DNA from: an uncultured Clostridia bacterium
Lineage (GTDB): Bacteria > Bacillota > Clostridia > Oscillospirales > CAG-272
Direction: 5' to 3'
DNA: 37,207 bases
NCBI GenBank assembly: GCA_946410595.1
Contig: CAMKAU010000011.1
Location: 1-37,207 of the forward strand
Under the pieces are notes generated by a model. That model searched no databases, was not told the DNA's origin, and saw only the letters and a list, made by a program, of their open reading frames with translations. The stretch's first letter is position 1. Every line of letters begins with the position of its first letter. This document shows, one piece after another, positions 16,636 through 24,294 of the stretch. The translations under genes and the position numbers were made by a program.

Positions 16636-17643
16636 TCATCCGTTCCAGACCTGCGGAACAAACAGCCTGGTAAACAGGTCGATCGCGTTGCGGTCGGTGA
16701 TGCTGGAAAGGTAGTCGCACACCGCGCGGGGCGCCCCTTCCTCGTCCCGGATGCGGTCGTAGGGAGAAGGCAGCTGCTCGGAATGGGAGATAAAATGCTG
16801 ATAGAGCATTTCCAGCATCTCTTTTGCGCGGTTTTCCTCCCCTTTTGCCTTGGAGTTGATATATACGTTGCGGAACAGGAACCCGCGCAGCTCGTCCGTC
16901 GCCTGGCCGACCTCCGTCGTCATGGCGATCCGGTTTTCCCCCTCGCTCGCTTCGATCACCGAGGAGACCATCGTATTGATCCTCTCGCTGTGACCGCGGC
17001 CGAGGGTGCGCAGCAGCGGCGCGGGAATATCGTCGAGCGAGATAATCCCTCCGCGGCAGGCGTCGTCGATATCGTGGTTGATATAGGCGATCCGGTCGGC
17101 GTATTTAACGATGATCCCCTCCAGCGTGGACGCGGTATCGGAGCCGGAATGGTTGAGGATCCCGTCCTTAACCTCCCAGGTGAGGTTGAGTCCTTCGCCG
17201 TCGTTCTCGATCCGTTCGACCACGCGGATGCTCTGCGCCGCGTGGGAAAAATGCGGGTCAAAGCATTTACGCATCACCTGTTCTCCGGCGTGCCCGAACG
17301 GGGTATGGCCGAGATCGTGCCCGAGCGCGGCCGCCTCGGTCAGATCCTCGTTGAGCCGCAGGGCCCGGGCGATGATCCGCGCGATCTGGGTAACCTCCAT
17401 CGTGTGCGTCATCCGCGTGCGGTAAAGTTCGTCCTTCGGCAGGATAAACACCTGCGTTTTGTGCATCAACCGGCGAAACGCGCGGGAATGAATGATCCTG
17501 TCCCGGTCCCGCTGGAACTCGGTACGGATCTCGCAGGGGGCGTAAGGTTTTTCTCTTCCGCGGGTATTCGAGGTCAGAAAAGCAAAGGGGGAGAGCGTCT
17601 GTTTTTCCCGTTCCAGAAAGATATCGGCTATTTTTTCGTTCAA
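16636..17643 (-). CDS. dgt: dGTPase-like HD-domain triphosphohydrolase
   Basis: The family hydrolyses dNTPs to deoxynucleosides and tripolyphosphate, affecting nucleotide pools. The 335-residue protein has the HD signature with His80 (RTRMTHTMEV), then GHDLGHTPFGHAGE (His109/Asp110) and the later Asp in YADRIAYINHDIDDA. The shorter length places it with the clostridial type 2 dGTPase-like proteins rather than E. coli Dgt, and the true substrate is not certain. The start is TTG at 17643 (AAAGGCGG upstream); the first internal ATG would remove conserved residues. The dnaG start lies 10 bp beyond its stop. Confidence 0.92.
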   Translation of the reverse strand: MNEKIADIFLEREKQTLSPFAFLTSNTRGREKPYAPCEIRTEFQRDRDRIIHSRAFRRLMHKTQVFILPKDELYRTRMTHTMEVTQIARIIARALRLNEDLTEAAALGHDLGHTPFGHAGEQVMRKCFDPHFSHAAQSIRVVERIENDGEGLNLTWEVKDGILNHSGSDTASTLEGIIVKYADRIAYINHDIDDACRGGIISLDDIPAPLLRTLGRGHSERINTMVSSVIEASEGENRIAMTTEVGQATDELRGFLFRNVYINSKAKGEENRAKEMLEMLYQHFISHSEQLPSPYDRIRDEEGAPRAVCDYLSSITDRNAIDLFTRLFVPQVWNG

Positions 17644-17756
17644 GGATGCGACCGCCTTTTTTCAGATTTCCAAAGATAAGATACAAAAAAAGATTGAAAA
17701 ATACTTTTTATTTTCCGAAAAAGTTTTTTCTTTTTCCTTTTTGTCGGAACGAAGCG
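17644..17756 (-). other. AT-rich leader region of dgt-dnaG-rpoD
   Basis: The minus strand holds long T and A tracts. A weak promoter-like pair is present: TTTTCA, about 16 bp, then TATCTT. I could not define a convincing promoter, although the terminator at 17757-17790 suggests that transcription of dgt starts here. Confidence 0.3.
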
Positions 17757-17790
17757 AAAAAAAGACCGCCGCGAAGACGCCGCGGCGATC
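17757..17790 (-). terminator. Rho-independent terminator of yigZ
   Basis: On the minus strand a 10-bp GC-rich stem (GATCGCCGCG / CGCGGCGGTC, one T-G pair) with loop GCGTCTT is followed by seven T. It lies 8 bp past the yigZ stop codon. Confidence 0.85.
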
Positions 17791-17797
17791 CGTTTTT

Positions 17798-18433
17798 TCA
17801 GGAAAGTTTGCGTTTGACCCGCTCCGTTCCGAGGGGGTCGGGGATCAGTTTTCCGCCGGATACCTCCGAGAGGAGTGCGCGCAAAGCGGGCGCGTCTTTC
17901 TCTCCGACGGTATAGGTCAGTACGACGCGCTCGGCAAAATCCGCTTTTTCCGGCGCGGCGCCGTGTTTTTCGATCAGCGTCCGGATCTTTTCGTACTCTC
18001 CGTAAGCAAGGGAAAGACGATAGCGGGAGACGGAGGAATACGCCGCCCTCCCGGCCGACGCGAGCGCGTCCCGCGCCGATGCGGAATAGGCGCGGACCAG
18101 CCCCGGCGCGCCGAGCAGGATCCCGCCGAAGTAGCGGGTCACCGTTACGCAGACGTTGCAAAGGCCGTTTTGCCGGATGAGATTAAGGATCGGAACGCCC
18201 GCCGTGCCGGAGGGCTCCCCGTCGTCGGAGAGGCGCGTTCTCTGTCCGAACGAAGCGGAATAAGCAAAACAGACGTGGCGGGCGTCCCGGTGCCGCTCGC
18301 GTACCGAGGCGATCAGAGCCGCGGCTTCCTCCTCCGTTTCGCAGGGGAAGGCGTTGGCGATAAACTCGGATTTTTTCTCGGTCAGAGACGCCTCCGCCGG
18401 AGCCCATATCGTCAGAAGTACCGGTTCACTCAT
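17798..18433 (-). CDS. yigZ: YigZ/IMPACT family protein
   Basis: This conserved protein family is related to the N-terminal domain of eukaryotic IMPACT (a Gcn2 inhibitor); its bacterial function is not settled. The 211-residue protein shows SEFIANAFPCETEEEA, the block DARHVCFAYSASFG, SDDGEPSGTAGVPILNLI and the hallmark VCVTVTRYFGGILLGAPGLVRAYSASA. A ferredoxin-like C-terminal domain follows. ATG at 18433 overlaps the end of hflX by 8 bp (ATGAGTGA), implying coupling. A longer frame is open upstream, but only as hflX read out of frame. Confidence 0.93.
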   Translation of the reverse strand: MSEPVLLTIWAPAEASLTEKKSEFIANAFPCETEEEAAALIASVRERHRDARHVCFAYSASFGQRTRLSDDGEPSGTAGVPILNLIRQNGLCNVCVTVTRYFGGILLGAPGLVRAYSASARDALASAGRAAYSSVSRYRLSLAYGEYEKIRTLIEKHGAAPEKADFAERVVLTYTVGEKDAPALRALLSEVSGGKLIPDPLGTERVKRKLS

Positions 18434-19709
18434 TTTTCTCCCCGATCCGATAGCGGGAAAACATCCCCGCCGTCTTTTCATCCGCGTAGAGGGAAACGGA
18501 GATCCCGTTCTCGTCCGCTTCCGCGCTTTCCACGGTGCAAACGCGGTAGAGACGGTTGAGATCGGACATGGCCGAGTGCGGGAAATAGAGCGTGATCTTC
18601 CGGCTGCCGAGGCGGGAAACCTCCTGCAGTTTTTCGGCGAGGAGATCCAGGTTTTCCCCCGTCAGGGCGGAAACGGCAACGTAAAAGAGCCCCCTGTGCG
18701 GATCGTCCTCCGGGAGGTAGGGTTTCTCCGCCCGGTCGATCTTGTTGAAGACGTAAAGCCGCGGACGGCCCGGCTCGCAAAGCTCGGCGAGAAGATCTTC
18801 CGTGACCGCCGTCTGGGACGGGGCCTCGGGGTCGGAGGCGTCGATCACCACGACGACGAAATCGGCGTAACGGACCTCCTCCAGGGTCGAGCGGAAGGCG
18901 GAGATCAGCTGATGCGGGAGGGAGCGGATAAAGCCGACCGTATCGGTGAGCAGCATTTCCCTGCCGTCCGGCAGAACGAACTTCCGGGTCGTGGGGTCAA
19001 GGGTGGCGAAAAGCTTGTCTTCCGCGAGGATCCCCGCGCCGCAGAGAGCGTTCATCAAGGTCGATTTGCCGGCGTTCGTGTACCCGGCGATCGCCGCCTT
19101 CGGGATCCCGCTTTTTTCGCGCGCCGCACGGACGACGGCGCGGTTTTTTTCCACCGCGGCAAGCTCCTCGCGGAGCGCCTGCATCCGTCTGTGGATATGC
19201 CGCTTGTCCGACTCCAGCTTGGACTCGCCGGGACCGCGGCTGCCGATCCGCCCTTCCTGGCGGGAGAGATCCTTCCCTTTCCCGGTCAGGCGGGGCGCGG
19301 TATACTGGAGCTGCGCCAGCTCGACCTGCAGCTTTCCTTCCTTCGTGCGGGCGCGGCCGGCAAAAATATCCAAAATGAGCATGCTCCGGTCGATCACGTC
19401 GGGTCCGTCGAGCGCGTCCTCGATATTGCGGATCTGCGAGGGGGTCAGCTCGCCGTCGAACACGACGAGCCCTATCCCGTTCCCTTCGCACGCCTCCTTC
19501 AGCTCGGCGAGCTTCCCCTTCCCGATGCGGGTGCGGGCGTTCGCCGCCTCCTGCGACTGCGTGATCACGGCAAAGCACTCCGCTCCCGCGGTGTCGATCA
19601 GACGGGCCAGCTCCTCGATCGAGGCGGCCGTATCCTCGCCCGGCGTCTCCACGCCGACGGCGATGGCGCGGACCGGCGTCCGTTCCTGTTGTTCCGTTTT
19701 TTGGTTCAT
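18426..19709 (-). CDS. hflX: GTPase HflX
   Basis: HflX is a ribosome-associated GTPase that splits stalled 70S ribosomes, for example after heat or antibiotic stress. The 427-residue protein has the N-terminal HflX domain (GKGKLAEL, VVFDGELTPSQIRNIE) and the helical linker with GRIGSRGPGESKLESDKR. The G domain has G1 GYTNAGKST (209-217), G3 DTVGFIRSLPHQLISAF and G4 NKID. A C-terminal domain follows. ATG at 19709 with AAAGGATG upstream. The stop overlaps yigZ. It lies downstream of rpmE, separated by a strong hairpin with a poor T-run, so it may be expressed by partial read-through. Confidence 0.96.
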   Translation of the reverse strand: MNQKTEQQERTPVRAIAVGVETPGEDTAASIEELARLIDTAGAECFAVITQSQEAANARTRIGKGKLAELKEACEGNGIGLVVFDGELTPSQIRNIEDALDGPDVIDRSMLILDIFAGRARTKEGKLQVELAQLQYTAPRLTGKGKDLSRQEGRIGSRGPGESKLESDKRHIHRRMQALREELAAVEKNRAVVRAAREKSGIPKAAIAGYTNAGKSTLMNALCGAGILAEDKLFATLDPTTRKFVLPDGREMLLTDTVGFIRSLPHQLISAFRSTLEEVRYADFVVVVIDASDPEAPSQTAVTEDLLAELCEPGRPRLYVFNKIDRAEKPYLPEDDPHRGLFYVAVSALTGENLDLLAEKLQEVSRLGSRKITLYFPHSAMSDLNRLYRVCTVESAEADENGISVSLYADEKTAGMFSRYRIGEKNE

Positions 19710-19726
19710 AACATCCTTTCGGCAAG

Positions 19727-19755
19727 AAAGAGCAGGTGAAAAACACCTGCTCTTT
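19727..19755 (-). terminator. Intercistronic hairpin, probable partial terminator of rpmE
   Basis: Perfect 12-bp stem AAAGAGCAGGTG / CACCTGCTCTTT with a 5-nt loop between rpmE and hflX. On the minus strand it is followed by only a mixed TTTCTTG tract, so termination may be partial. No separate hflX promoter is visible between the hairpin and the gene. Confidence 0.6.
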
Positions 19756-19769
19756 CCGGATCGTTTTGT

Positions 19770-19967
19770 TTATTTCCCAAGACGCTTGTTGAACTTGTCA
19801 ACACGTCCGCCCGCATCGACAAACTTCTGTTTGCCGGTGAAAAACGGATGGCACTTGGAACAAATATCGACCTTCATGTCGCCCTTGGTGGACTTGGTAA
19901 CGAAAGTCTCGCCGCAAGCGCAGGTAACTTTTGCCTCTTTATATTCGGGATGGATACCGTTCTTCAT
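19770..19967 (-). CDS. rpmE: 50S ribosomal protein L31 (zinc-binding C+ form)
   Basis: L31 is a small protein bridging the 50S and 30S subunits. The 65-residue protein ([16 protein letters not shown] onward) has the four cysteines of the zinc-containing form: Cys16 and Cys18 (CACG) and Cys36 and Cys39 ([12 protein letters not shown]). I chose ATG at 19967, preceded by AAAGGTG; the longer frame adds MKKKGVQI, which is not part of the family. It has its own strong promoter. Confidence 0.96.
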   Translation of the reverse strand: MKNGIHPEYKEAKVTCACGETFVTKSTKGDMKVDICSKCHPFFTGKQKFVDAGGRVDKFNKRLGK

Positions 19968-20002
19968 GATCTGCACACCTTTCTTTTTCACAACTCCACG
20001 CT

Positions 20003-20031
20003 ATTATAGCACGGTGTGTTCCGTTTTGCAA
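20003..20031 (-). promoter_or_regulatory. SigA-type promoter of rpmE
   Basis: On the minus strand TTGCAA at 20026-20031, 17-bp spacer, TATAAT at 20003-20008. It lies about 36 bp upstream of the rpmE start codon and may also drive hflX-yigZ. Confidence 0.85.
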
Positions 20032-20069
20032 GAGTTTTTTTGATTTTTTTGAAAAGGATCCGCAAAAAA

Positions 20070-21005
20070 TCAGTTCTCGGTCTTCCCGATCCCGTCCGTG
20101 ACCGCGCGGATCCCGGCCGCGAGCCCCGCGATCGACTGGATCTCCGAGGGGATGATGATCTTGTTCGCCTTTCCGTTTGCCGCGGCGATGAACGCCTCCA
20201 GACTCTTGATCGCGATCACGCCCTCGCCGGGAGCGGCCTGATTGATCATCTGGATCCCTTCCGCCGTCGCGCGCTGGATGTCGAGAATGGCGGCGGCCTC
20301 GCCCTCCGCCTCGCGGATCTTCGCTTCCTTCGCCGCTTCCGCCCGGAGGATCGCGGACTGTTTTTCCGCCTCCGCCTCGAGGATCATCGACTGCTTTCTG
20401 CCCTCCGCAACGAGGATGGCGGAGTTCCGCTCGCCTTCCGCGCGCAGGATCGACTCACGCCGTTCCCGCTCCGCCTTCATCTGTTTTTCCATCGCGTCCT
20501 GGATCTCTTTCGGCGGCATGATGTTCTTCAGCTCCACGCGGTTGACCTTGATCCCCCACGCGTCGGTCGCCTCGTCGAGGATGGCGCGCATTTTCGTATT
20601 GATGATATCGCGGCTGGTCAGCGTGCTGTCCAGCTCCAGCTCGCCGATGATATTGCGTAGCGTGGTCGCGGTCAGGTTCTCGATCGCGGACATCGGGGTC
20701 GCCACGCCGTAGGCAAAGAGCTTGCAGTCGGTGATCTGATAGAACACGACGGTATCGATCTGCATCCGGACGTTATCCTTCGTGATCACGGGCTGCGGCG
20801 GAAAGTCGACGACCTGCTCCATCAGATTGACCTTTTTGGCCACCTTTTCGATAAACGGGATCTTAAAATGCACGCCCGTCTTCCAGGTGGCGCTGTACGC
20901 GCCGAGCCGCTCGATCACGTACGCTCTCGCCTGCGGCACGATCTGGATATTTGCGATAACAATAAGGAAGAAAACGACGATCAACGCTCCGATTACGTAT
21001 TCCAT
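20070..21005 (-). CDS. SPFH/band 7 (stomatin-like) membrane protein
   Basis: SPFH proteins form large membrane-associated oligomers linked to membrane microdomains and protease control. The 311-residue protein has one N-terminal membrane segment (about residues 4-23), then the SPFH domain (IVPQARAYVIERLGAYSATW ... TLRNIIGELELDSTLTSRDIIN). A long Ala/Glu/Arg-rich coiled coil (about 180-250) contains repeated RAEGER/EAEAEKQ units. The C-terminus is hydrophobic and Gly/Ala-rich. It resembles QmcA/stomatin rather than flotillin. ATG at 21005 with AAAGGAG. It pairs with an NfeD gene just upstream, the classic stomatin-NfeD arrangement. Confidence 0.93.
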   Translation of the reverse strand: MEYVIGALIVVFFLIVIANIQIVPQARAYVIERLGAYSATWKTGVHFKIPFIEKVAKKVNLMEQVVDFPPQPVITKDNVRMQIDTVVFYQITDCKLFAYGVATPMSAIENLTATTLRNIIGELELDSTLTSRDIINTKMRAILDEATDAWGIKVNRVELKNIMPPKEIQDAMEKQMKAERERRESILRAEGERNSAILVAEGRKQSMILEAEAEKQSAILRAEAAKEAKIREAEGEAAAILDIQRATAEGIQMINQAAPGEGVIAIKSLEAFIAAANGKANKIIIPSEIQSIAGLAAGIRAVTDGIGKTEN

Positions 21006-21047
21006 ACCAAATCTCCTTTCATATCAGGCGGAAACCCGTTTTATTAT

Positions 21048-21479
21048 TCAGAAATCGGTCTCCGCTTTTTTACAGATCAGCTTGACGCCGCGGATCTCTT
21101 CGATCACCACGACGGTCCCCGCGGGGATATGCGAGCCGTCGGAGGAGCGGGCGCTCCACCGGGCTCCGCCCACCTTAACGCCGCCCCGCTCGTTCAGGTT
21201 GTCGATCGCTTCGGTAACGAGAGCCGTTTTCCCGATCAGCGCGTCCGAGTTGGTGGCGACCACCTTGTTTTTGAAAAACTTTTCCCGGAACACGATCCGC
21301 AGAAGGATCCCGAGACTCGGCAGAAGAAAACCGATCAGCTGGAGCCAGAGCGGAAAACCGAGCATGGAAAACACCATGGCAAGGATCGCGCCGGGAATGA
21401 ACCAGATCGCGACCAGCGCGGTCGTGACCGCCTCCCCTATGATAAAGATAACGAGCAGCGCAGCCCAAACGTAGGTCAT
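21048..21479 (-). CDS. NfeD family membrane protein
   Basis: Short NfeD proteins partner SPFH proteins. The 143-residue protein has hydrophobic N-terminal segments (about 4-25, 27-45 and 48-65). A C-terminal soluble OB-fold follows, with the pattern DALIGKTALVTEAIDN, GGVKVGGARWSARSSDG and IPAGTVVVIEEIRGVKLICK. No serine protease domain is present, so this is the short form. ATG at 21479 overlaps the stop of the preceding gene (ATGA), and the SPFH gene follows after 42 bp. RBS AAGGAG is visible. Confidence 0.92.
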   Translation of the reverse strand: MTYVWAALLVIFIIGEAVTTALVAIWFIPGAILAMVFSMLGFPLWLQLIGFLLPSLGILLRIVFREKFFKNKVVATNSDALIGKTALVTEAIDNLNERGGVKVGGARWSARSSDGSHIPAGTVVVIEEIRGVKLICKKAETDF

Positions 21480-22120
21480 GTTTTTTCTCCTTGTACAAGA
21501 TATTTGCCGATCACGTCCGAGATCACAACGGCGTCGGGATACTCGCGCAGCGTTACGATCCGGGGTCTGACCGTTCCGCTTTCCAGATCCCGCCGGAAGA
21601 CCCCGTCGTTTTTCATGATCTTATATTCAAAACGGTAAACGTGCTCGGTGCATTTGACCCCCTCCTCGTCTGTCTTCTCCTCGGAGGATATCAGGGTAAG
21701 CAGAATATCGTAAACCCGCTGCTGCGTGATTCTTTTGGGGATCTTCAGCGCGGCGGCGCATTCTTCCGTATAGCAGGCGCGGAGAGCGGCCGCGTCCCCC
21801 GTCTTGAGCGCGTTGAAGTACGTCTCAAAGAAGACGTACAGGGGGGTATCCTCATAGACCTCGTCGTCAAGAGGGGCGGAAAGCGCTCCGACGGAGACCC
21901 AAACGCGCCGGTCCTGCCGCATATATTCTTCGTCTTCCGTAATATCGGCGTCGTAATCCGCCGACTCAAAGACAAAGGAAGGAGGATCCTCCTCCGGCTC
22001 GGAACGCTTGACAAGAACGGAGATAAGTTTGAGAACGCCCGCGAGCAAAACCAAAATGAGAAAACAGGCGAGCAGCCCGAGCAGAAACTTGATGAGAAGC
22101 TGTTTCTTTTTGCTTTGCGT
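21476..22120 (-). CDS. Single-pass membrane protein of unknown function, probable ACG start
   Basis: Not recognised as a named family. The reading frame codes for a short Lys-rich N-terminus (QSKKKQLLIK), one hydrophobic segment (about residues 12-37), then an acidic linker. A soluble domain of about 120 residues follows (YVFFETYFNALKTGDAAALRACY), whose start resembles NTF2/SnoaL-like folds; that is inference. No ATG, GTG or TTG precedes the membrane segment. GGAGG at 22128-22132 stands 7 nt before an ACG at 22118-22120, so ACG is the likely start, or a mutated or misread ATG. A TTG at 22054 would cut the membrane segment in half. Its stop overlaps the nfeD start, so it belongs to the SPFH-NfeD operon. 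Confidence 0.7.
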   Translation of the reverse strand, partial: TQSKKKQLLIKFLLGLLACFLILVLLAGVLKLISVLVKRSEPEEDPPSFVFESADYDADITEDEEYMRQDRRVWVSVGALSAPLDDEVYEDTPLYVFFETYFNALKTGDAAALRACYTEECAAALKIPKRITQQRVYDILLTLISSEEKTDEEGVKCTEHVYRFEYKIMKNDGVFRRDLESGTVRPRIVTLREYPDAVVISDVIGKYLVQGEKT

Positions 22121-22177
22121 AGCGCCGCCTCCCTTCTCTTTCTGCCAAAAAAAGGCGCTTGAATGTTTGACAGTTTT

Positions 22178-22206
22178 ATTATATAATAACTCTGCGCAAA
22201 AATCAA
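22178..22206 (-). promoter_or_regulatory. SigA-type promoter of the unknown-NfeD-SPFH operon
   Basis: On the minus strand TTGATT at 22201-22206, 17-bp spacer, TATAAT at 22178-22183. Transcription would start near 22171, leaving a leader of about 50 nt before the proposed ACG start. Confidence 0.85.
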
Positions 22207-22229
22207 CTCTATTTTTCCCGACCTTCTTC

Positions 22230-22258
22230 TTGACTTTCCGTCCCGTTTCATATATAAT
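22230..22258 (+). promoter_or_regulatory. SigA-type promoter of the acyl ligase-ACP group
   Basis: TTGACT at 22230-22235, 17-bp spacer, TATAAT at 22253-22258, followed by GGAGG at 22277-22281. It is divergent from the promoter of the SPFH operon. Confidence 0.9.
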
Positions 22259-22287
22259 ATTGTAAGTCTATTTCTCGGAGGAAAGCC

Positions 22288-23982
22288 ATGAAATTCAAAA
22301 ATCCGCTGTGCCCTGCCGCGCAGCCGAAAGTAATCGAAAATCTCTATCACCTCGTCCAAAGCGGCGCCGAATCCTTCGGCGATAAAGTTCTCTACTACTA
22401 CGAACGCGGCGGAGAGGAAAAGCAGTTTACTTACCGCGATCTTTTTCACCACGTCAACGCCCTCGGCACGGCTCTGTCCGATATCGGGCTGTTTGGAAAG
22501 ACAGTTGCGATCACGGGCGATACCTGCCCCGAATACATCGCGTCCTATCTCGCGGTGGTAAACGGCGGCGGCGTCATCGTTCCGCTTCCCAAAGAGCTTG
22601 AGATCGCCAACTTCGCGGACTTTGTCCGCATCTCCGGCGCGGAGGGGATCATCTTCACCGGGTCCATGAACCGCAGCATTCTTGAGAACAAGGAGCTCTT
22701 TCCCGGCGTTACCCAGTATATCGCCGTCGAGCCGGAGGAAGGGAGCGGCTGTCTCTCCTACGCTTCGCTGATCGAACGCGGCGAGGAGATGCTGGCGCAG
22801 GGATCGGTCGTTTTCACCGAGCATCCGATCGACATGGAAAAGATGTGCGCGATCATCTTCACGTCCGGCACGACCGGCTCCAGCAAGGGCGTGATGCTCT
22901 CCCAGCGCAATCTGACGGCGGCGACCAATTCGTCCTGCCAGTCGATGTCCTACGACTACACCAACACCTTTATTTCTTTTCTTCCCCCTTATCACACCTA
23001 CGAGATGACCTGCGGCCAGTTCGCGATCATGAATCTCGGCGCGTCCATCAAGATCAATTCTTCTCTTAAACGCACGATCAAGGATATGGCTTCCTTCAAG
23101 CCGAACGCCCTGATGCTCGTCCCCCTCTTTGTCGAAACGATGCACAAAAAGATCTGGGACGAGATCGACAAACGCGGCATGCGCGCCAAAGTCAAGGCGG
23201 CGATGAAGCTCTCCGACGCGCTCCTTGCCGTCGGGGTCGACAAGCGCGAGCAGTTCTTCGGCAAGATCACGGCCTCTTTCGGCGGAAATCTGAAGAGCAT
23301 CGTGTGCGGCGGCGCGGCCGTCAATCCCCAGATCATCAAGGATTTCCACAGCTTCGGCATTCTGATCATCGAGGGATACGGGATCACCGAGTGTTCTCCT
23401 CTGGTCGCCGTCAACCGTCCGGGCGCGATCCGTCTCCGCAGCGTCGGCACCCCCGTCGAACATTGCCAGGTCAAGATCGATTATGATGAAAACGGCGACA
23501 CCGGCGAGATCCTCGTCAAGGGCGACAACGTGATGATTGGTTACTTCAACAACCCGCAGGCGACCGCCGAGGCCTTTACCGAGGACGGATACTTCCGTAC
23601 CGGCGATATCGGCTATATGGATAAAGACGGCTACATCTTCATCACCGGCCGCAAGAAAAACGTTATCATCCTCTCAAACGGGAAAAACGTTTTCCCCGAA
23701 GAGCTTGAAGAATACCTTTACACGATCCCCGAGATCCTCGAGGCCGTTGTGATCGGCCGGAAGGACAAAAACGGCGAGCCGCGGATCACGGCGATCTGCG
23801 TTCCCGATATGACGAAGCTCGAGGGCGTTCCCGCCGAGGAGATCGAAGAACGCATCCGTTCCAAGGTCACGGCGATCAACAAGCGTCTTCCCCTCTTTAA
23901 ACAAATCGCCGTAACGGAGATCCGTTACGATGAGTTTGAAAAAACCGCATCCCGGAAAATCAAACGTTTCAAGGTCGTTTGA
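22288..23982 (+). CDS. AMP-forming acyl ligase (long-chain acyl-CoA/acyl-ACP synthetase family)
   Basis: This ANL-superfamily adenylating enzyme activates a carboxylate as acyl-AMP and transfers it to a thiol. The 564-residue protein has the P-loop FTSGTTGSSKGV (191-202), then FLPPYHTYEMT, EGYGITECSP, YFRTGDIGYMDKDGYIFITGRKKN (hinge) and the C-terminal catalytic-Lys region FEKTASRKIKRF. The overall form is like long-chain fatty acyl ligases. Because a free-standing ACP gene follows 39 bp downstream, the acceptor may be that ACP instead of CoA; that is inference. ATG at 22288 with GGAGG. Confidence 0.88.
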   Translation: MKFKNPLCPAAQPKVIENLYHLVQSGAESFGDKVLYYYERGGEEKQFTYRDLFHHVNALGTALSDIGLFGKTVAITGDTCPEYIASYLAVVNGGGVIVPLPKELEIANFADFVRISGAEGIIFTGSMNRSILENKELFPGVTQYIAVEPEEGSGCLSYASLIERGEEMLAQGSVVFTEHPIDMEKMCAIIFTSGTTGSSKGVMLSQRNLTAATNSSCQSMSYDYTNTFISFLPPYHTYEMTCGQFAIMNLGASIKINSSLKRTIKDMASFKPNALMLVPLFVETMHKKIWDEIDKRGMRAKVKAAMKLSDALLAVGVDKREQFFGKITASFGGNLKSIVCGGAAVNPQIIKDFHSFGILIIEGYGITECSPLVAVNRPGAIRLRSVGTPVEHCQVKIDYDENGDTGEILVKGDNVMIGYFNNPQATAEAFTEDGYFRTGDIGYMDKDGYIFITGRKKNVIILSNGKNVFPEELEEYLYTIPEILEAVVIGRKDKNGEPRITAICVPDMTKLEGVPAEEIEERIRSKVTAINKRLPLFKQIAVTEIRYDEFEKTASRKIKRFKVV

Positions 23983-24021
23983 TCTTCGGAAATAATTCAT
24001 TGTCATTTTTGGAGGATAATC

Positions 24022-24249
24022 ATGTTTGAAAAAGTAAAAGAAATCCTGGTAAACGAACTTCGGATCGACGAGGCGAAGATCACGCGCGAAGCGACGCTGG
24101 CAAACGACCTCGGCGTCAATTCCCTGGAGCTCGCGGAGCTCGTTCTCGTCGTGGAGGAACAGCTCGACGTCGAGATCAACGAAGACGATCTGCATAAGTT
24201 CGTCACGGTCGGCGACGTGGCCGATTATCTCGAGGCGCTCAAAAAATAA
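24022..24249 (+). CDS. Acyl carrier protein with an NSL attachment motif
   Basis: The 75-residue acidic helical protein matches acyl carrier proteins in length and pattern (VKEILVNELRIDEAKI, then LGVNSLELAELVLVVEEQLDVEI). The phosphopantetheine-bearing Ser is Ser34. The residue before it is Asn33, where most fatty-acid ACPs have Asp (DSL), so this may be a specialised carrier rather than AcpP of fatty acid synthesis. It follows the acyl ligase by 39 bp with GGAGG upstream of ATG. The pair resembles ligase-carrier couples such as DltA-DltC in organisation only. Confidence 0.9.
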   Translation: MFEKVKEILVNELRIDEAKITREATLANDLGVNSLELAELVLVVEEQLDVEINEDDLHKFVTVGDVADYLEALKK

Positions 24250-24294
24250 CGCCCTGCCGGATTCCGGCATATCCTTTCATTCGGATGGAAGAAC

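Noticed and set aside
21745..23463. 572-codon minus-strand frame over the acyl ligase
   Set aside because: The plus strand has a clear ANL ligase with promoter and ribosome site; the opposite frame also runs through the divergent promoters and into another gene.
24255..24269. Small inverted repeat TGCCGG-ATT-CCGGCA between the ACP and dehydratase genes
   Set aside because: Only 6 bp and without a T-run; too weak to call a terminator, so the three genes are treated as one unit.
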